Shown: positions 26,323 through 35,485 of the stretch, one piece after another
How positions within the stretch are numbered: the first letter of the stretch is position 1
Layout: every line of letters begins with the position of its first letter
DNA from: JAAZHD01 sp012510895
GTDB lineage: Bacteria; Bacillota; Clostridia; Caldicoprobacterales; DTU083
Assembly: GCA_050951465.1 (NCBI GenBank)
Contig: JBMNJC010000015.1
Location: forward strand, 1-64,000
Length of the DNA stretch: 64,000 bases
Direction of reading: 5' to 3'
Notes under the pieces: generated by a model
Seen by the model: the letters and a program-made list of their open reading frames with translations, nothing else
What the model was told of the DNA's origin: nothing
Database searches by the model: none
Program-made: the position numbers and the translations under genes

Positions 26323-28227
26323 GTGAAGGTTATCGCATTGAGGGAAGAACCGACAATCCGTTTTGCTGCGGAAGAGTTGAAAAAGTATCTTGATAAAATG
26401 CTTGTACCTGAGTCTGAGGCTGTTATTCAGCTGGGACTTTTTGAAGATTTTGATGTATTGAAAGCCGATTCCCTGAAATGGCTTAGTGATGTACCGGATA
26501 AAGACTATGATGATGCTGTCTATATCAGTGTTAAGTCGGGCAGGGGCATTATTGCCGGAATCAATCCGCGAAGCGTACTTCTGGCAGTATACCGCTTCTT
26601 GAGCGATTCAGGATGCAGGTGGCTGCGCCCGGGCAGGGACGGGGAATACATACCCAGGGTTTCATTGGAAGATCTAAGCTCTGAAACAGCGGAAAAGCCC
26701 TCTTACCGACACCGCGGGATATGCATTGAAGGGGCCAATTCCTATGAAAATATTAAGAATATCATAGACTGGGCGCCAAAACTCGGCTTCAACAGCTATT
26801 TCTTTCAGTTCCGGGAAGCCTTTACTTTCTTTAACAGGTGGTATTCTCATGAGAACAACCCGCTGAAAGAGCCGGAACCTTTCACGGTTGAAGATGCCAG
26901 ACGATATGTGGCCATGGGTGCTAAGGGGCTGGAAAAGAGGGGCATGCTGCACCACGCTGTAGGTCATGGCTGGACTTGTGAACCTTTTGGAATTCCAGGA
27001 CTGGAATGGAAGGCAGAAGAAACCGAAATATCTGATGACATAAGAATAATGCTTGCGGAAGTAAACGGCAAAAGGGAACTGTGGCATGGTGTTGCCCTTA
27101 ATACGAACCTGTGCTATTCCAATGAAAAGGCGAGAAAGACTGTAACAGAGGCTATAGCAGATTATCTGACAGAGCATCCTGAAGTGGACGTGCTGCATTT
27201 CTGGCTGGCAGACGGAACCAATAACCAGTGTGAATGCGAGAACTGCAGCCAGACTAGGCCTTCCGACTACTATGTAATGATGCTTAATGAGCTGGATGAG
27301 CTTCTTACAAAAAGAGAAATAGAGCGCAAAATTGTATTCCTTATCTATGTGGATTTGCTCTGGCCGCCTGAAAGGGAAAGGATTAAGAATCCAGACAGAT
27401 TTATCATGATGTTCGCGCCAATAAGCAGAACCTATAACAGCGCATTTGATACGAAGAATCCCATTCCGCCGCTGCCGCCGTATATCCGCAACAAATGCAC
27501 ATTCCCAACCAGTGTGGAGGGCAATCTGGCTTTCCTTAAGGCCTGGCAGGAACTTTTTCAGGGCGACAGCTTCGACTTTGACTATCACTTTATGTGGGCC
27601 CATTTCAGAGATCCGGGCTATTACAATATAGCCGACATACTGCATAAGGACATACAGAACCTGGTGAATATCGGCCTTAACGGATTCATCAGCTGTCAGA
27701 CACAAAGGGCCTTCTTCCCGACAGGACTGGGTATGTACACCATGGGCAAAACCCTGTGGAACCGGGATCTTGATTTTGACTCTATCAAAGAGGAGTATTT
27801 CAGCGCCGCTTATGGAAAAGACGGATCCCTTGTTTCGGAATATCTGCGGAAGCTGTCCGTGCTTTTCCTGACAGTACGGACCATGCACGAAGATAATGCT
27901 GATAGAGGGAAGGTTGAAAAGGGCATTTCTGAGATTAAAACCGCAATCGCCGACTTTGCCCCGGTTATTGACAGGAATCTGGCTGCAGAAGATAAATGCA
28001 TTCGGGATTCCTGGGAGTATCTGAAAGTCCATAAGGAAATATGCTCCAATATGGCAGACATATACAGGGCGGCCCTTGAGGGTGACAAGAAGAAGGCTGC
28101 AGAAATCTGGGATAAAACCAAACGGCTGGTACAGGAAAAAGAAGATGAACTGCAAACTGTACTGGATGTTTACCTATTTATCGTTACTTTAGGGATTGAC
28201 TTTGATTCTCTTATTTCCAAAATCTGA
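26323..28227 (+). CDS. DUF4838 protein, alpha-glucuronidase-like N-terminus
   Basis: A 634-residue protein. The first about 110 residues follow the GH67_N-like pattern found before many glycosidase domains (IRFAAEELKKYLDKM ... RSVLLAVYRFLSDSGCRWLRPG). The main part is a DUF4838 barrel: KPSYRHRGICIEGANSYENI, HHAVGHGWTCEPFG, and a DVLHFWLADGTNNQCECENCS segment with paired Cys residues. Proteins of this type are common in polysaccharide-utilisation regions and are thought to be glycosidases, but activity is unproven. Start chosen as GTG 26323 because AGGTGGG lies 6 bases upstream; the ATG at 26278 has none. Sugar isomerase gene follows 15 bases later. Confidence 0.8.
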   Translation: MKVIALREEPTIRFAAEELKKYLDKMLVPESEAVIQLGLFEDFDVLKADSLKWLSDVPDKDYDDAVYISVKSGRGIIAGINPRSVLLAVYRFLSDSGCRWLRPGRDGEYIPRVSLEDLSSETAEKPSYRHRGICIEGANSYENIKNIIDWAPKLGFNSYFFQFREAFTFFNRWYSHENNPLKEPEPFTVEDARRYVAMGAKGLEKRGMLHHAVGHGWTCEPFGIPGLEWKAEETEISDDIRIMLAEVNGKRELWHGVALNTNLCYSNEKARKTVTEAIADYLTEHPEVDVLHFWLADGTNNQCECENCSQTRPSDYYVMMLNELDELLTKREIERKIVFLIYVDLLWPPERERIKNPDRFIMMFAPISRTYNSAFDTKNPIPPLPPYIRNKCTFPTSVEGNLAFLKAWQELFQGDSFDFDYHFMWAHFRDPGYYNIADILHKDIQNLVNIGLNGFISCQTQRAFFPTGLGMYTMGKTLWNRDLDFDSIKEEYFSAAYGKDGSLVSEYLRKLSVLFLTVRTMHEDNADRGKVEKGISEIKTAIADFAPVIDRNLAAEDKCIRDSWEYLKVHKEICSNMADIYRAALEGDKKKAAEIWDKTKRLVQEKEDELQTVLDVYLFIVTLGIDFDSLISKI

Positions 28228-28242
28228 AGGGTGGTCAATATA

Positions 28243-29016
28243 ATGAAGTTTGGTCTTTGTACATCACTTGATAACTTAAAACTAACATCAAATATGGGTT
28301 ATGATTATATAGAACCTGCAGTTGCGGGCATAGCCGCCATGGAGGAAGATGATTTTCTCAAAGCTGTGGAGAATGTGAAGAATTCACCAATAAAATGTGA
28401 AGTTTGCAATATTCTTTTTCGTCCGGGCATTCATTTAACAAGCAGCGAATATGACGAAGAAGAGATTAAGGCTTATCTGGACCGGGCCTTCAGCCGGATT
28501 GTACAGCTGGGAACCCATACGGTGGTTTTCGGCAGCGGCGGAGCTAGAAGGGTTCCTCCGGAAGTTGACCTTGCCCGGGCCAGGAAACAGTTTTTAAGGG
28601 CTGCCGGAGTTGTAGGTGAGATGGCAGCAAAGTATAATCTGATAATTGCTCTGGAACCTCTTAATAAAAAGGAAACCAATCTTATTAATACTGTAAGAGA
28701 GGGCATAGAACTGGTCAGAGAACTAAACCATCCAAATGTTAAGCTGCTTGCCGATTTTTACCATATGCGCATGGAAAATGAGCCCATGTCCATACTGGAG
28801 GAAGCGGGCGATATTCTCTGTCATCTGCACATTGCAAAAGGGGTAGAGCGTACATATCCCCGTTCATCGGCAGAAGATATTTATGGAGAATTCTTTACAG
28901 TGCTTAAAAAGATAGGGTATAACAAGGGCATAAGCGTTGAAGGCAGAACTGAAAACATTGATGAAGACGGGTCTGCTGCTCTGAAAGTTCTAAAGGAATT
29001 AGCAGCATCAGTTTAA
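28243..29016 (+). CDS. TIM-barrel sugar phosphate isomerase/epimerase
   Basis: A 257-residue xylose-isomerase-like barrel with metal-site residues in IALEPLNKKETN, KLLADFYHMR, LCHLHIAKGVER and ISVEGRT. It is a diverged copy of the protein at 11697-12506, sharing F-G-S-G-x-A-R-R, E-P-L-N-x-x-E-T-N and L-A-D-x-x-H-M. The ATG at 28243 has GAAGGGTGG 6-8 bases upstream. Sits 15 bases after the DUF4838 gene and 55 before the beta-propeller gene, so the glycosidase-like, isomerase and propeller proteins probably work together on one sugar. Confidence 0.85.
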   Translation: MKFGLCTSLDNLKLTSNMGYDYIEPAVAGIAAMEEDDFLKAVENVKNSPIKCEVCNILFRPGIHLTSSEYDEEEIKAYLDRAFSRIVQLGTHTVVFGSGGARRVPPEVDLARARKQFLRAAGVVGEMAAKYNLIIALEPLNKKETNLINTVREGIELVRELNHPNVKLLADFYHMRMENEPMSILEEAGDILCHLHIAKGVERTYPRSSAEDIYGEFFTVLKKIGYNKGISVEGRTENIDEDGSAALKVLKELAASV

Positions 29017-29071
29017 CTGCTATTGACTTAATTCTTAGAATATAAGAAAGCTGACAGGGAAGGTGAATATA

Positions 29072-30247
29072 ATGGATGTCAATCAAAAATCTCAAGGTCC
29101 GGCCCGAAGGCTGACCGAATCCAATGATCACTGCTTCTTTGGATACTACGATATTCCCGCTTTCAGCGGTGACGGAAGATATCATTTATGTCATCAGGTA
29201 AAATTCTGGGACAGAATTCCTTCAAAGGATGATACAGCAGTAATCGGCATGATAGAAATTGAAACAAGGAAGTTTACCCCTCTGGCTGAAACCACTGCAT
29301 GGAATTTTCAGCAGGGTTCAATGCTTCAGTGGCATCCGCTGTATCCTGACAGCAAGATAATTTACAACGTGAGAGACGGAGAAAGCTATAAAGGTGCTAT
29401 CCAGGATATCCATACAGGTGAGAAAAAAATGCTTGATCTGCCTGTTGCCAATGTGGATCCTGCCGGCAGATATGCTCTCAGCATAAATTTCAACAGAATG
29501 TTTGACTTCCGGCCCGGATATGGCTATGCAGGAGTTGAGGATCCTTTTAAAGATCATGCAGCGCCGAAGGATGACGGCATATTCCTGATTGACCTTAATA
29601 CAGGCAAGGCAAAGCTTATCCTGTCACTATATGATATCAGGGAGCTGACCAGGCCGACTCTGCCCCGGGATGATGCAAAGCTGCTTATAAACCATATAAC
29701 ATTTAATACCGACGGCAGCCGTTTTGTATTCCTGGTCAGGAATTTCCCTGTGGACGCTCCCAGATGGAGAACGGCAACCGTTACTGTCAATGCAGACGGC
29801 ACTGATCCTTATGTGCTTGCCGGTTATGGACTTGCCTCCCATTATTACTGGAGAGATCCGTCACATCTGATGATTTATGCAGGCGGAGAAATGGGAAATC
29901 AGCTTTATGTCCTGAAGGATAAAACACAGGAATACGAGGTGTTTGATGCGGAGTATTTCACGGCAGACGGCCATTGCAGTTATTCGCCTGACCTGAAATG
30001 GCTGCTTTACGACAGCTATCCGGATGAGAAGAGCTGCCGGAATCTCTATTTGTATAATATTGAACAGAGAAAGGGAGTAACGCTGGGTTCTTATTACTCC
30101 CATCCTCAAATAACCGGCGACTTCCGATGCGACCTGCATCCCAGGTGGAACAAACAGGGGGACAGAATTTCATTTGATTCCATTCATGAAGGACAGCGCC
30201 ATATATATTACATTGACCTTAAAGACTGTCTTTCATTGTTCGATTAA
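29072..30247 (+). CDS. Beta-propeller protein (TolB/PD40-like), function unknown
   Basis: A 391-residue soluble protein made of repeated four-strand blades of the TolB/PD40 kind: examples are DGRYHLCHQVKFW, PDSKIIYNVRD, VDPAGRYALSINF, TDGSRFVFLVRN and PDLKWLLYDSYPD, each 45-60 residues apart, consistent with six or seven blades. No signal peptide. Related beta-propellers include oligogalacturonate lyases, but I do not see enough to claim lyase activity. The ATG at 29072 has AGGGAAGGTG upstream. It is the last gene on this strand before the convergent Gfo/Idh/MocA gene. Confidence 0.6.
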   Translation: MDVNQKSQGPARRLTESNDHCFFGYYDIPAFSGDGRYHLCHQVKFWDRIPSKDDTAVIGMIEIETRKFTPLAETTAWNFQQGSMLQWHPLYPDSKIIYNVRDGESYKGAIQDIHTGEKKMLDLPVANVDPAGRYALSINFNRMFDFRPGYGYAGVEDPFKDHAAPKDDGIFLIDLNTGKAKLILSLYDIRELTRPTLPRDDAKLLINHITFNTDGSRFVFLVRNFPVDAPRWRTATVTVNADGTDPYVLAGYGLASHYYWRDPSHLMIYAGGEMGNQLYVLKDKTQEYEVFDAEYFTADGHCSYSPDLKWLLYDSYPDEKSCRNLYLYNIEQRKGVTLGSYYSHPQITGDFRCDLHPRWNKQGDRISFDSIHEGQRHIYYIDLKDCLSLFD

Positions 30248-30284
30248 ACATTAGTATATTTCACTAAACAGCGTCTATAACAGA

Positions 30285-31388
30285 TCACAGTTTCTCAGGG
30301 GCATAGCGACAGCTTTTTGCCTGCTCCAGCTTGTTGCTGACCGAGGAACGATAGCCGGCATCCAGGATCATCATTGCGTTAAGGTTAGTTTCAAGATTCA
30401 AGGTAGGATGGAGGGGCGTGCCATTCTCAAGATGGCTGATAAATTCCTTGGCTATATTGTTTCGATCCTGGGGAAGCGGTTCTGCCTTATAAACTTCAGA
30501 TGGGGCTTTTGAACGTCTGTCTTTATAGATTCTTACCTCATCCCCCTCTGTTACCAGGGTGCCTTTAAGTCCGAAGACAATAGGCCCGTTAGGTATGCCG
30601 GTGTTAACGGTTGTCCAGCTGCCTTCGATTAAGGCGACAGCATCATCAAACAGAGCGGTAATGGTTCCGTAGTCTTCAGCATTTCCAAAGGGGCTGTTAA
30701 AATTTGCTCGAACTCCATAGGCAGAGCGGACAGGTGAACCGATAAACCAGCTGGCAAGACACGAACCATAGCAGCAGTAATCCCAGAAGGCTCCTCCGCC
30801 GGCCTTGGCATGGTACCACCATTCTGAGGCCATTTCCTCTTCGCTTAAGCCTTCGCCGTAGGAGAAGGGGCCCAGGGAATCGGTATTTCGATAAGTAAAC
30901 TTAAAGACTTTGCCGACTGCTCCCTCGCTAACCAGCTTATGAGCCAGCCTTATTCCGGGAGACCATGTGGACGGCCAGTTAACGGCAAGAACCGCACCGC
31001 CATGTTTTGCAGCATGGGCCATGAGCAGGGCATCCGGCATGGAGGTGGCCATGGGTTTTTCCACTACCACATTTACACCTCTTAATAATACATCTGATAC
31101 CACTTTTCCGTGAAAGGCATTTTCACAGCAGACTATAGCTATGTCCAGATTTCCCTCATCAAGCAGTTTGGCATAATCATCATAAACCCTGGTCATACCT
31201 GTAATTTTCATACAGTTTTTCATGTTATACGATCTGGTGGAAGGTTTGTCACTGATGGAAGGAATAAGCGGTTTAACGTCTGAGCATCCCGCCCATTCCA
31301 CCTTGTCTCCCAGGTCAGCAAAACATTTAACCAGTGAATTGATATGCATGTGAGCAAACCCGATTACCCCAATGCGAAACTTTTTCAT
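30285..31388 (-). CDS. Gfo/Idh/MocA-family NAD(P)-dependent oxidoreductase
   Basis: A 367-residue dehydrogenase acting on sugars or inositols. The Rossmann start FRIGVIGFAHMHINSL, the mid-domain NVVVEKPMATS (the E-K-P motif with the catalytic Lys, about residue 112) and a C-terminal alpha/beta domain with GGGAFWDYCCYGSCLASWF are all present, so it is intact, unlike the broken relative at 3962-4622. G-F-A-H-M-H replaces the usual G-x-G-x-x-G/A. Good ribosome site (AAAGGGG) before ATG 31388. Convergent with the beta-propeller gene and divergent from the cysteine hydrolase gene. Confidence 0.88.
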   Translation of the reverse strand: MKKFRIGVIGFAHMHINSLVKCFADLGDKVEWAGCSDVKPLIPSISDKPSTRSYNMKNCMKITGMTRVYDDYAKLLDEGNLDIAIVCCENAFHGKVVSDVLLRGVNVVVEKPMATSMPDALLMAHAAKHGGAVLAVNWPSTWSPGIRLAHKLVSEGAVGKVFKFTYRNTDSLGPFSYGEGLSEEEMASEWWYHAKAGGGAFWDYCCYGSCLASWFIGSPVRSAYGVRANFNSPFGNAEDYGTITALFDDAVALIEGSWTTVNTGIPNGPIVFGLKGTLVTEGDEVRIYKDRRSKAPSEVYKAEPLPQDRNNIAKEFISHLENGTPLHPTLNLETNLNAMMILDAGYRSSVSNKLEQAKSCRYAPEKL

Positions 31389-31565
31389 ATGTACAATCCC
31401 CTTTCATTCAGGTGTTCTGCGCCTATCAGCTTTGCTTAATAAGCTTATTGTATTATGCAGGATTTAAGGTGTCAACGTCTCTGTAAATTTCATGGAAGGC
31501 ATCCATTAACTGTGTTATAATATACTCGTCCTTACACTTATGCAACCGGAAAGGATGGGTTAAAT

Positions 31566-32369
31566 ATGGAAAAGATTGTTCCTGCCTGGTATTATCAGCA
31601 GTTCGACGCTGATTACAACCTTGAGTTTCCCGGGGAAGGTTACGGCGGCTGGAAAAAGGCGGATCTGCCGATCAATCCTGAGAGAACCGCCGTAATTCTT
31701 ATGCATGCATGGGATACAGGCACAATGGAAGAGTTTCCCGGCTGGTACCGGGCTGTGGAATACATACCTCGGGCTGTGGAAATATGCGATAATCTGCTTC
31801 CCGGGTTTCTGCAGAAGCTTAGGAAGAGCGGTATTAAACTCATACATGCGGCATCTCCCAATCAAAATCTCGACAAATATCCCGGTTATTCCAAAACACT
31901 TCAAATATGCGGTCCGGACAAGTTTCATTATGAACATATAGAAGTTGATGAAACCCTTGAAAAGCTTAGAAAGTTCCATGCTGATAATGCCGTAGTAGGT
32001 TCTCGCAACAGGGAGGATGTCAGAAGGGGACAAGCAAAACTTGATTTTTATCCCACTGCCCGTCCGCTGGATCATGAGGAAATCGTGAAAACATCGGAAC
32101 AGCTCTTTAAACTTTGCAAATATTATGGAATAAACCATCTCATTTACACAGGCTTTGCTATAAATATGTGTCTTGTGGCTTCACCCTGCGGCTGCGTTGA
32201 CATGATAAGGCATGGAATAATTTGTTCAGCAATAAGAGACTTGGTTACAGCCGTGGAGAATAAGGAAACCTGTCGGTATCAATTGAATAAGGAATACGGC
32301 TTATGGTATTTTTCGGTTTTGTCGGGCTATGTTTATGACCTGCCTGATATTGAAAAATACCTTTTATAA
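31566..32369 (+). CDS. Isochorismatase-like cysteine hydrolase
   Basis: A 267-residue protein with the isochorismatase fold: RTAVILMHAWDTGT (first strand with catalytic Asp), a Lys-bearing middle strand, and INHLIYTGFAINMCLVASPCGCVDM, where the nucleophilic Cys normally lies in the G-x-x-x-N-x-C motif. Family members hydrolyse amides or vinyl ethers; the substrate here is unknown. A TATAAT at about 31517 with a weak -35 probably drives it. Ribosome site AAAGGATG precedes the ATG. Followed after 52 bases by the alkaline-phosphatase-fold gene. Confidence 0.72.
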   Translation: MEKIVPAWYYQQFDADYNLEFPGEGYGGWKKADLPINPERTAVILMHAWDTGTMEEFPGWYRAVEYIPRAVEICDNLLPGFLQKLRKSGIKLIHAASPNQNLDKYPGYSKTLQICGPDKFHYEHIEVDETLEKLRKFHADNAVVGSRNREDVRRGQAKLDFYPTARPLDHEEIVKTSEQLFKLCKYYGINHLIYTGFAINMCLVASPCGCVDMIRHGIICSAIRDLVTAVENKETCRYQLNKEYGLWYFSVLSGYVYDLPDIEKYLL

Positions 32370-32421
32370 TGCTTTCCTGCATTTTTTAAAGTAAATTTAT
32401 ATAATCATGGAGGTTATGAAT

Positions 32422-33231
32422 ATGCAGTCAACGCTTAATTCTATTTGTCTGACCGATGCAGCGTCAACAATCTCGGATATTTTTGGGATTGACCGGCCCA
32501 AATATGCATCAGGCCCCATATGTGATGTAGTGCAGCTGGCCGACAGGTATTTTGAAGGCAAGAAGGCTGACAGGATACTGATATACAATCCTGATGCCAT
32601 TGCCCTATGGCTTTTTCAAAAGTACACATCCTTTTTCGGCGGGGTTTTTAAGCATACCCAGATCGGTCTGCCCATGCGTGCAGTAATGCCCTCGGTTACG
32701 CCTGCCTGTTTTGCGTCCATGTATACGGGTGCCATGCCGGATGTCCATGGCATTAAAGAATATGTGAAACCGGTAGTTAAAACAGACACTTTGTTTGATG
32801 CAGCTGTCAGAGCCGGCAAAAAAACTGTAATCATTTCCACGAAGAATGCCAGCATGTCTATGATTTTCCTGGAGCGGAAGATGGATTATTTCATATACAG
32901 CACACCTGAAGAATGCAAGGAAAAGGCATTGGAACTGATAGACAAGGATGAGCATGACCTGATAGTTGTATATAACGGCAGTTATGATGCCGCCATGCAC
33001 CGCCATTCACCGGAGGGAAAAGAAGCACTGGAAGCCCTTAAGCAAAACATTGTCATGTTTGATGAGCTGGCGGCTGCAACTGAAAAGTCCTGGAGCAAAT
33101 ATAATTCATTGATCTGCTTCCTGACAGATCACGGATGCCATGAAATTGACGGCAGCCTGGGGAGTCATGGACTGGAAATGCCTGAAGACATGAATGTTAT
33201 ACATTTTTATGGATTCCGGCCGGGAAGATAG
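32422..33231 (+). CDS. Alkaline phosphatase-superfamily enzyme (phosphodiesterase/nucleotide pyrophosphatase-like)
   Basis: A 269-residue protein. The segment VMPSVTPACFASMYTGAMPDVHGI carries the Thr nucleophile region of the nucleotide pyrophosphatase/phosphodiesterase branch of the superfamily, and FLTDHGCHEIDGSLGSHG carries the late metal-binding D-H-G...H. An aspartate/His metal segment (DAAMHRHSP) lies between. It is short for the superfamily (often 300-450). No signal peptide, so cytoplasmic. Start chosen as ATG 32422 since GGAGGT lies 6 bases upstream; ATGs at 32407 and 32416 overlap or crowd that site. Confidence 0.72.
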   Translation: MQSTLNSICLTDAASTISDIFGIDRPKYASGPICDVVQLADRYFEGKKADRILIYNPDAIALWLFQKYTSFFGGVFKHTQIGLPMRAVMPSVTPACFASMYTGAMPDVHGIKEYVKPVVKTDTLFDAAVRAGKKTVIISTKNASMSMIFLERKMDYFIYSTPEECKEKALELIDKDEHDLIVVYNGSYDAAMHRHSPEGKEALEALKQNIVMFDELAAATEKSWSKYNSLICFLTDHGCHEIDGSLGSHGLEMPEDMNVIHFYGFRPGR

Positions 33232-33258
33232 GATGTATTTCAATTTATCCCGCTAAAC

Positions 33259-33287
33259 TTGTAAAAAAGAGTGAGAAATAGTATAAT
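33259..33287 (+). promoter_or_regulatory. Promoter of the transketolase gene
   Basis: TTGTAA at 33259-33264, 17-base spacer, TATAAT at 33282-33287. The leader to the start codon at 33424 is about 130 bases; I see no known riboswitch in it. Confidence 0.65.
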
Positions 33288-33423
33288 GCTTATGCATTGT
33301 TTTGCTTGAAAATATGAGCTTTTGAAATTTGGACAAGTGTAATTTGCACATTTTACAATCTGATGCGCCGGAATAAAATGGCAGCATTAAAACAATATTA
33401 GAGCGAAAGGTGGTCCTCATATT

Positions 33424-35412
33424 ATGAACAACATTGATCAATTATCCATTAATGCTATTCGCATTCTGTCTGCGGAAGCTGTGGAAAAAGCAAAATCCGG
33501 ACACCCCGGCATGCCTATGGGAGCGGCACCTATGGCTTATACCCTCTGGGCAAAGGTTATGAAACACAATCCGGCTAATCCTAAGTGGGTGGACAGAGAT
33601 CGTTTTGTCCTTTCTGCAGGTCACGCTTCCATGCTGCTTTATTCGCTGCTTCACTTATTTGGTTACGACTTAAGCATGGACGATATTAAAAATTTCAGAC
33701 AATGGGGAAGCAAAACTCCCGGTCATCCGGAATACGGTCATACAGCAGGCGTGGAAGTCACTACAGGGCCCCTGGGTCAGGGAATTTCCAGCGCTGTAGG
33801 TATGGCTATGGCAGAAGCCCATCTGGCTGCAAAATTCAACAGACCGGGTCATAAAATTGTTGATCATTATACATACGTTCTCTGCGGAGACGGCTGCCTG
33901 ATGGAAGGAATCTCCAGTGAAGCCGCTTCACTTGCAGGTACGCTTAAACTGGGCAAGCTCATAGTACTTTACGACTCCAACTCAATAACCATTGAAGGAA
34001 GCACGGATCTCGCATTTACTGAAAATGTAGGAAAACGCTTTGAAGCTTATGGCTGGCAGGTACTTAAAGTAGAAGACGGAAACGATATTGATGCCATTGA
34101 AGCTGCAATTCTGGAAGCAAAGAAAGAAACAGGAAAACCTACCTTGATTGAGATTATAACGGAAATCGGATACGGCTCTCCCGCAAAGCAGGGCAAAGCT
34201 TCTGCCCACGGTGAACCGCTGGGTGCAGATAACCTGCTTGAAGCCAAGAAATTCCTGAATTATAACACGGAAGAGGAATTCTATGTACCTGAAGAAGTCA
34301 GGGAGCATATGAAGAGCTTTGTTGAGAAGGGCAAAAAACATGAAGAAGAATGGAAAGCCCTCTGGGAATCCTATGAAAAGGAATATCCCGAGCTGGCAGC
34401 TGAATGGAAGGAATGGCATGACCCTGAACTTAAGGTGGATCTTATCAATGATGAATCCTTCTGGCATTTTGAGGGAAGCACCGCAACACGCAATTCTTCA
34501 GGTGAAGTGCTGAACAGGCTGACAAAATATCTGCCCAATCTGATCGGAGGTTCTGCAGACCTGGCACCTTCCAATAAGACGGTCATGAAAGGCAAGGCAG
34601 ATTTTAATGCAAATGATTATTCCGGTGCCAATATACATTTCGGCGTTCGTGAACATGCTATGGCTGCCATAGCCAACGGTATGTCCGTTCACGGCGGCTT
34701 AAGGCCTTATGTGGCTACTTTCTTTGTATTCTCCGATTATATGAAGGGCGCCATGAGATTATCGGCCTTAATGAAACAGCCGGTACTTTACATTTTGACA
34801 CACGACAGCATAGGCGTGGGCGAAGACGGTCCTACCCATCAGCCCATCGAACAGCTGGCGGCTACAAGAAGCATTCCCAACTTTACAGTAATCCGTCCGG
34901 CAGACTCCAGGGAAACCGCCGCTGCATATCTGGCTGCCCTGAAGCGCACAGACGGTCCGACAGCTTTGGTTCTGACAAGACAGAACCTGCCTCTCCTCGA
35001 AGGAACAGGCCCTGATGCACTTAAAGGCGCTTACATCCTTTCGGATTCTGAAAAGGAAACACCGGATATTATCCTTATGGCTACAGGTTCCGAGGTTCAG
35101 CTCATAGCAGAGGCCAAAAAAGCATTAAAGGAAAAAGGCATTGATGCACGGGTAGTAAGCATGCCTTCCTGGGAGATTTTCGAAGAGCAGTCTGAAGAAT
35201 ATAAGGAAAGCGTACTGCCCAAAAACGTAAGGGCCCGGGTGGCTGTAGAAGCCGGATCTTCCTTTGGATGGCACAAATATGTGGGCCTGGACGGAGAAGT
35301 TATTTCAAGGGATGACTTTGGAGCTTCTGCACCGGCTGATATCCTGTTTAGAGAATTTGGGTTTACAGTAGAAAATGTTGTGGAAAAAGCTTTAAAAGTA
35401 TTGGGAAAATAA
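33424..35412 (+). CDS. tkt: Transketolase
   Basis: A 662-residue full-length thiamine-diphosphate enzyme that transfers two-carbon units between sugar phosphates in the pentose phosphate pathway. It shows the N-terminal KSGHPGMPMGAAPMAY, the ThDP/metal motif CGDGCLMEGISSEAASLAG (GDG...N-type), the middle VREHAMAAIANGM with the catalytic Glu, and THDSIGVGEDGPTHQPIEQL. Ribosome site AAAGGTGG. It has its own promoter and terminator, so it is a single-gene transcript. Confidence 0.97.
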   Translation: MNNIDQLSINAIRILSAEAVEKAKSGHPGMPMGAAPMAYTLWAKVMKHNPANPKWVDRDRFVLSAGHASMLLYSLLHLFGYDLSMDDIKNFRQWGSKTPGHPEYGHTAGVEVTTGPLGQGISSAVGMAMAEAHLAAKFNRPGHKIVDHYTYVLCGDGCLMEGISSEAASLAGTLKLGKLIVLYDSNSITIEGSTDLAFTENVGKRFEAYGWQVLKVEDGNDIDAIEAAILEAKKETGKPTLIEIITEIGYGSPAKQGKASAHGEPLGADNLLEAKKFLNYNTEEEFYVPEEVREHMKSFVEKGKKHEEEWKALWESYEKEYPELAAEWKEWHDPELKVDLINDESFWHFEGSTATRNSSGEVLNRLTKYLPNLIGGSADLAPSNKTVMKGKADFNANDYSGANIHFGVREHAMAAIANGMSVHGGLRPYVATFFVFSDYMKGAMRLSALMKQPVLYILTHDSIGVGEDGPTHQPIEQLAATRSIPNFTVIRPADSRETAAAYLAALKRTDGPTALVLTRQNLPLLEGTGPDALKGAYILSDSEKETPDIILMATGSEVQLIAEAKKALKEKGIDARVVSMPSWEIFEEQSEEYKESVLPKNVRARVAVEAGSSFGWHKYVGLDGEVISRDDFGASAPADILFREFGFTVENVVEKALKVLGK

Positions 35413-35420
35413 ATCAGAAA

Positions 35421-35459
35421 AAAAGACCTTGGGCGTGATTCTGCCTAAGGTCTTTTTTT
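35421..35459 (+). terminator. Terminator after transketolase
   Basis: An 11-base stem AGACCTTGGGC/GCCTAAGGTCT with one G-T pair, an 8-base loop and a run of seven T. Since A-runs precede it, it may also stop the convergent histidinol-phosphatase transcript. Confidence 0.88.
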
Positions 35460-35485
35460 ACGCGGTCCGGGCCGGTTGAAACGGA

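Noticed and set aside
26674..28155. Open frame of 493 codons on the minus strand
   Set aside because: It lies wholly antisense to the DUF4838 gene, has no family resemblance or ribosome site, and its composition is that of a shadow frame.
29072..30247. Oligogalacturonate lyase
   Set aside because: The beta-propeller fold fits, but I could not confirm the catalytic residues, so only the fold is claimed.
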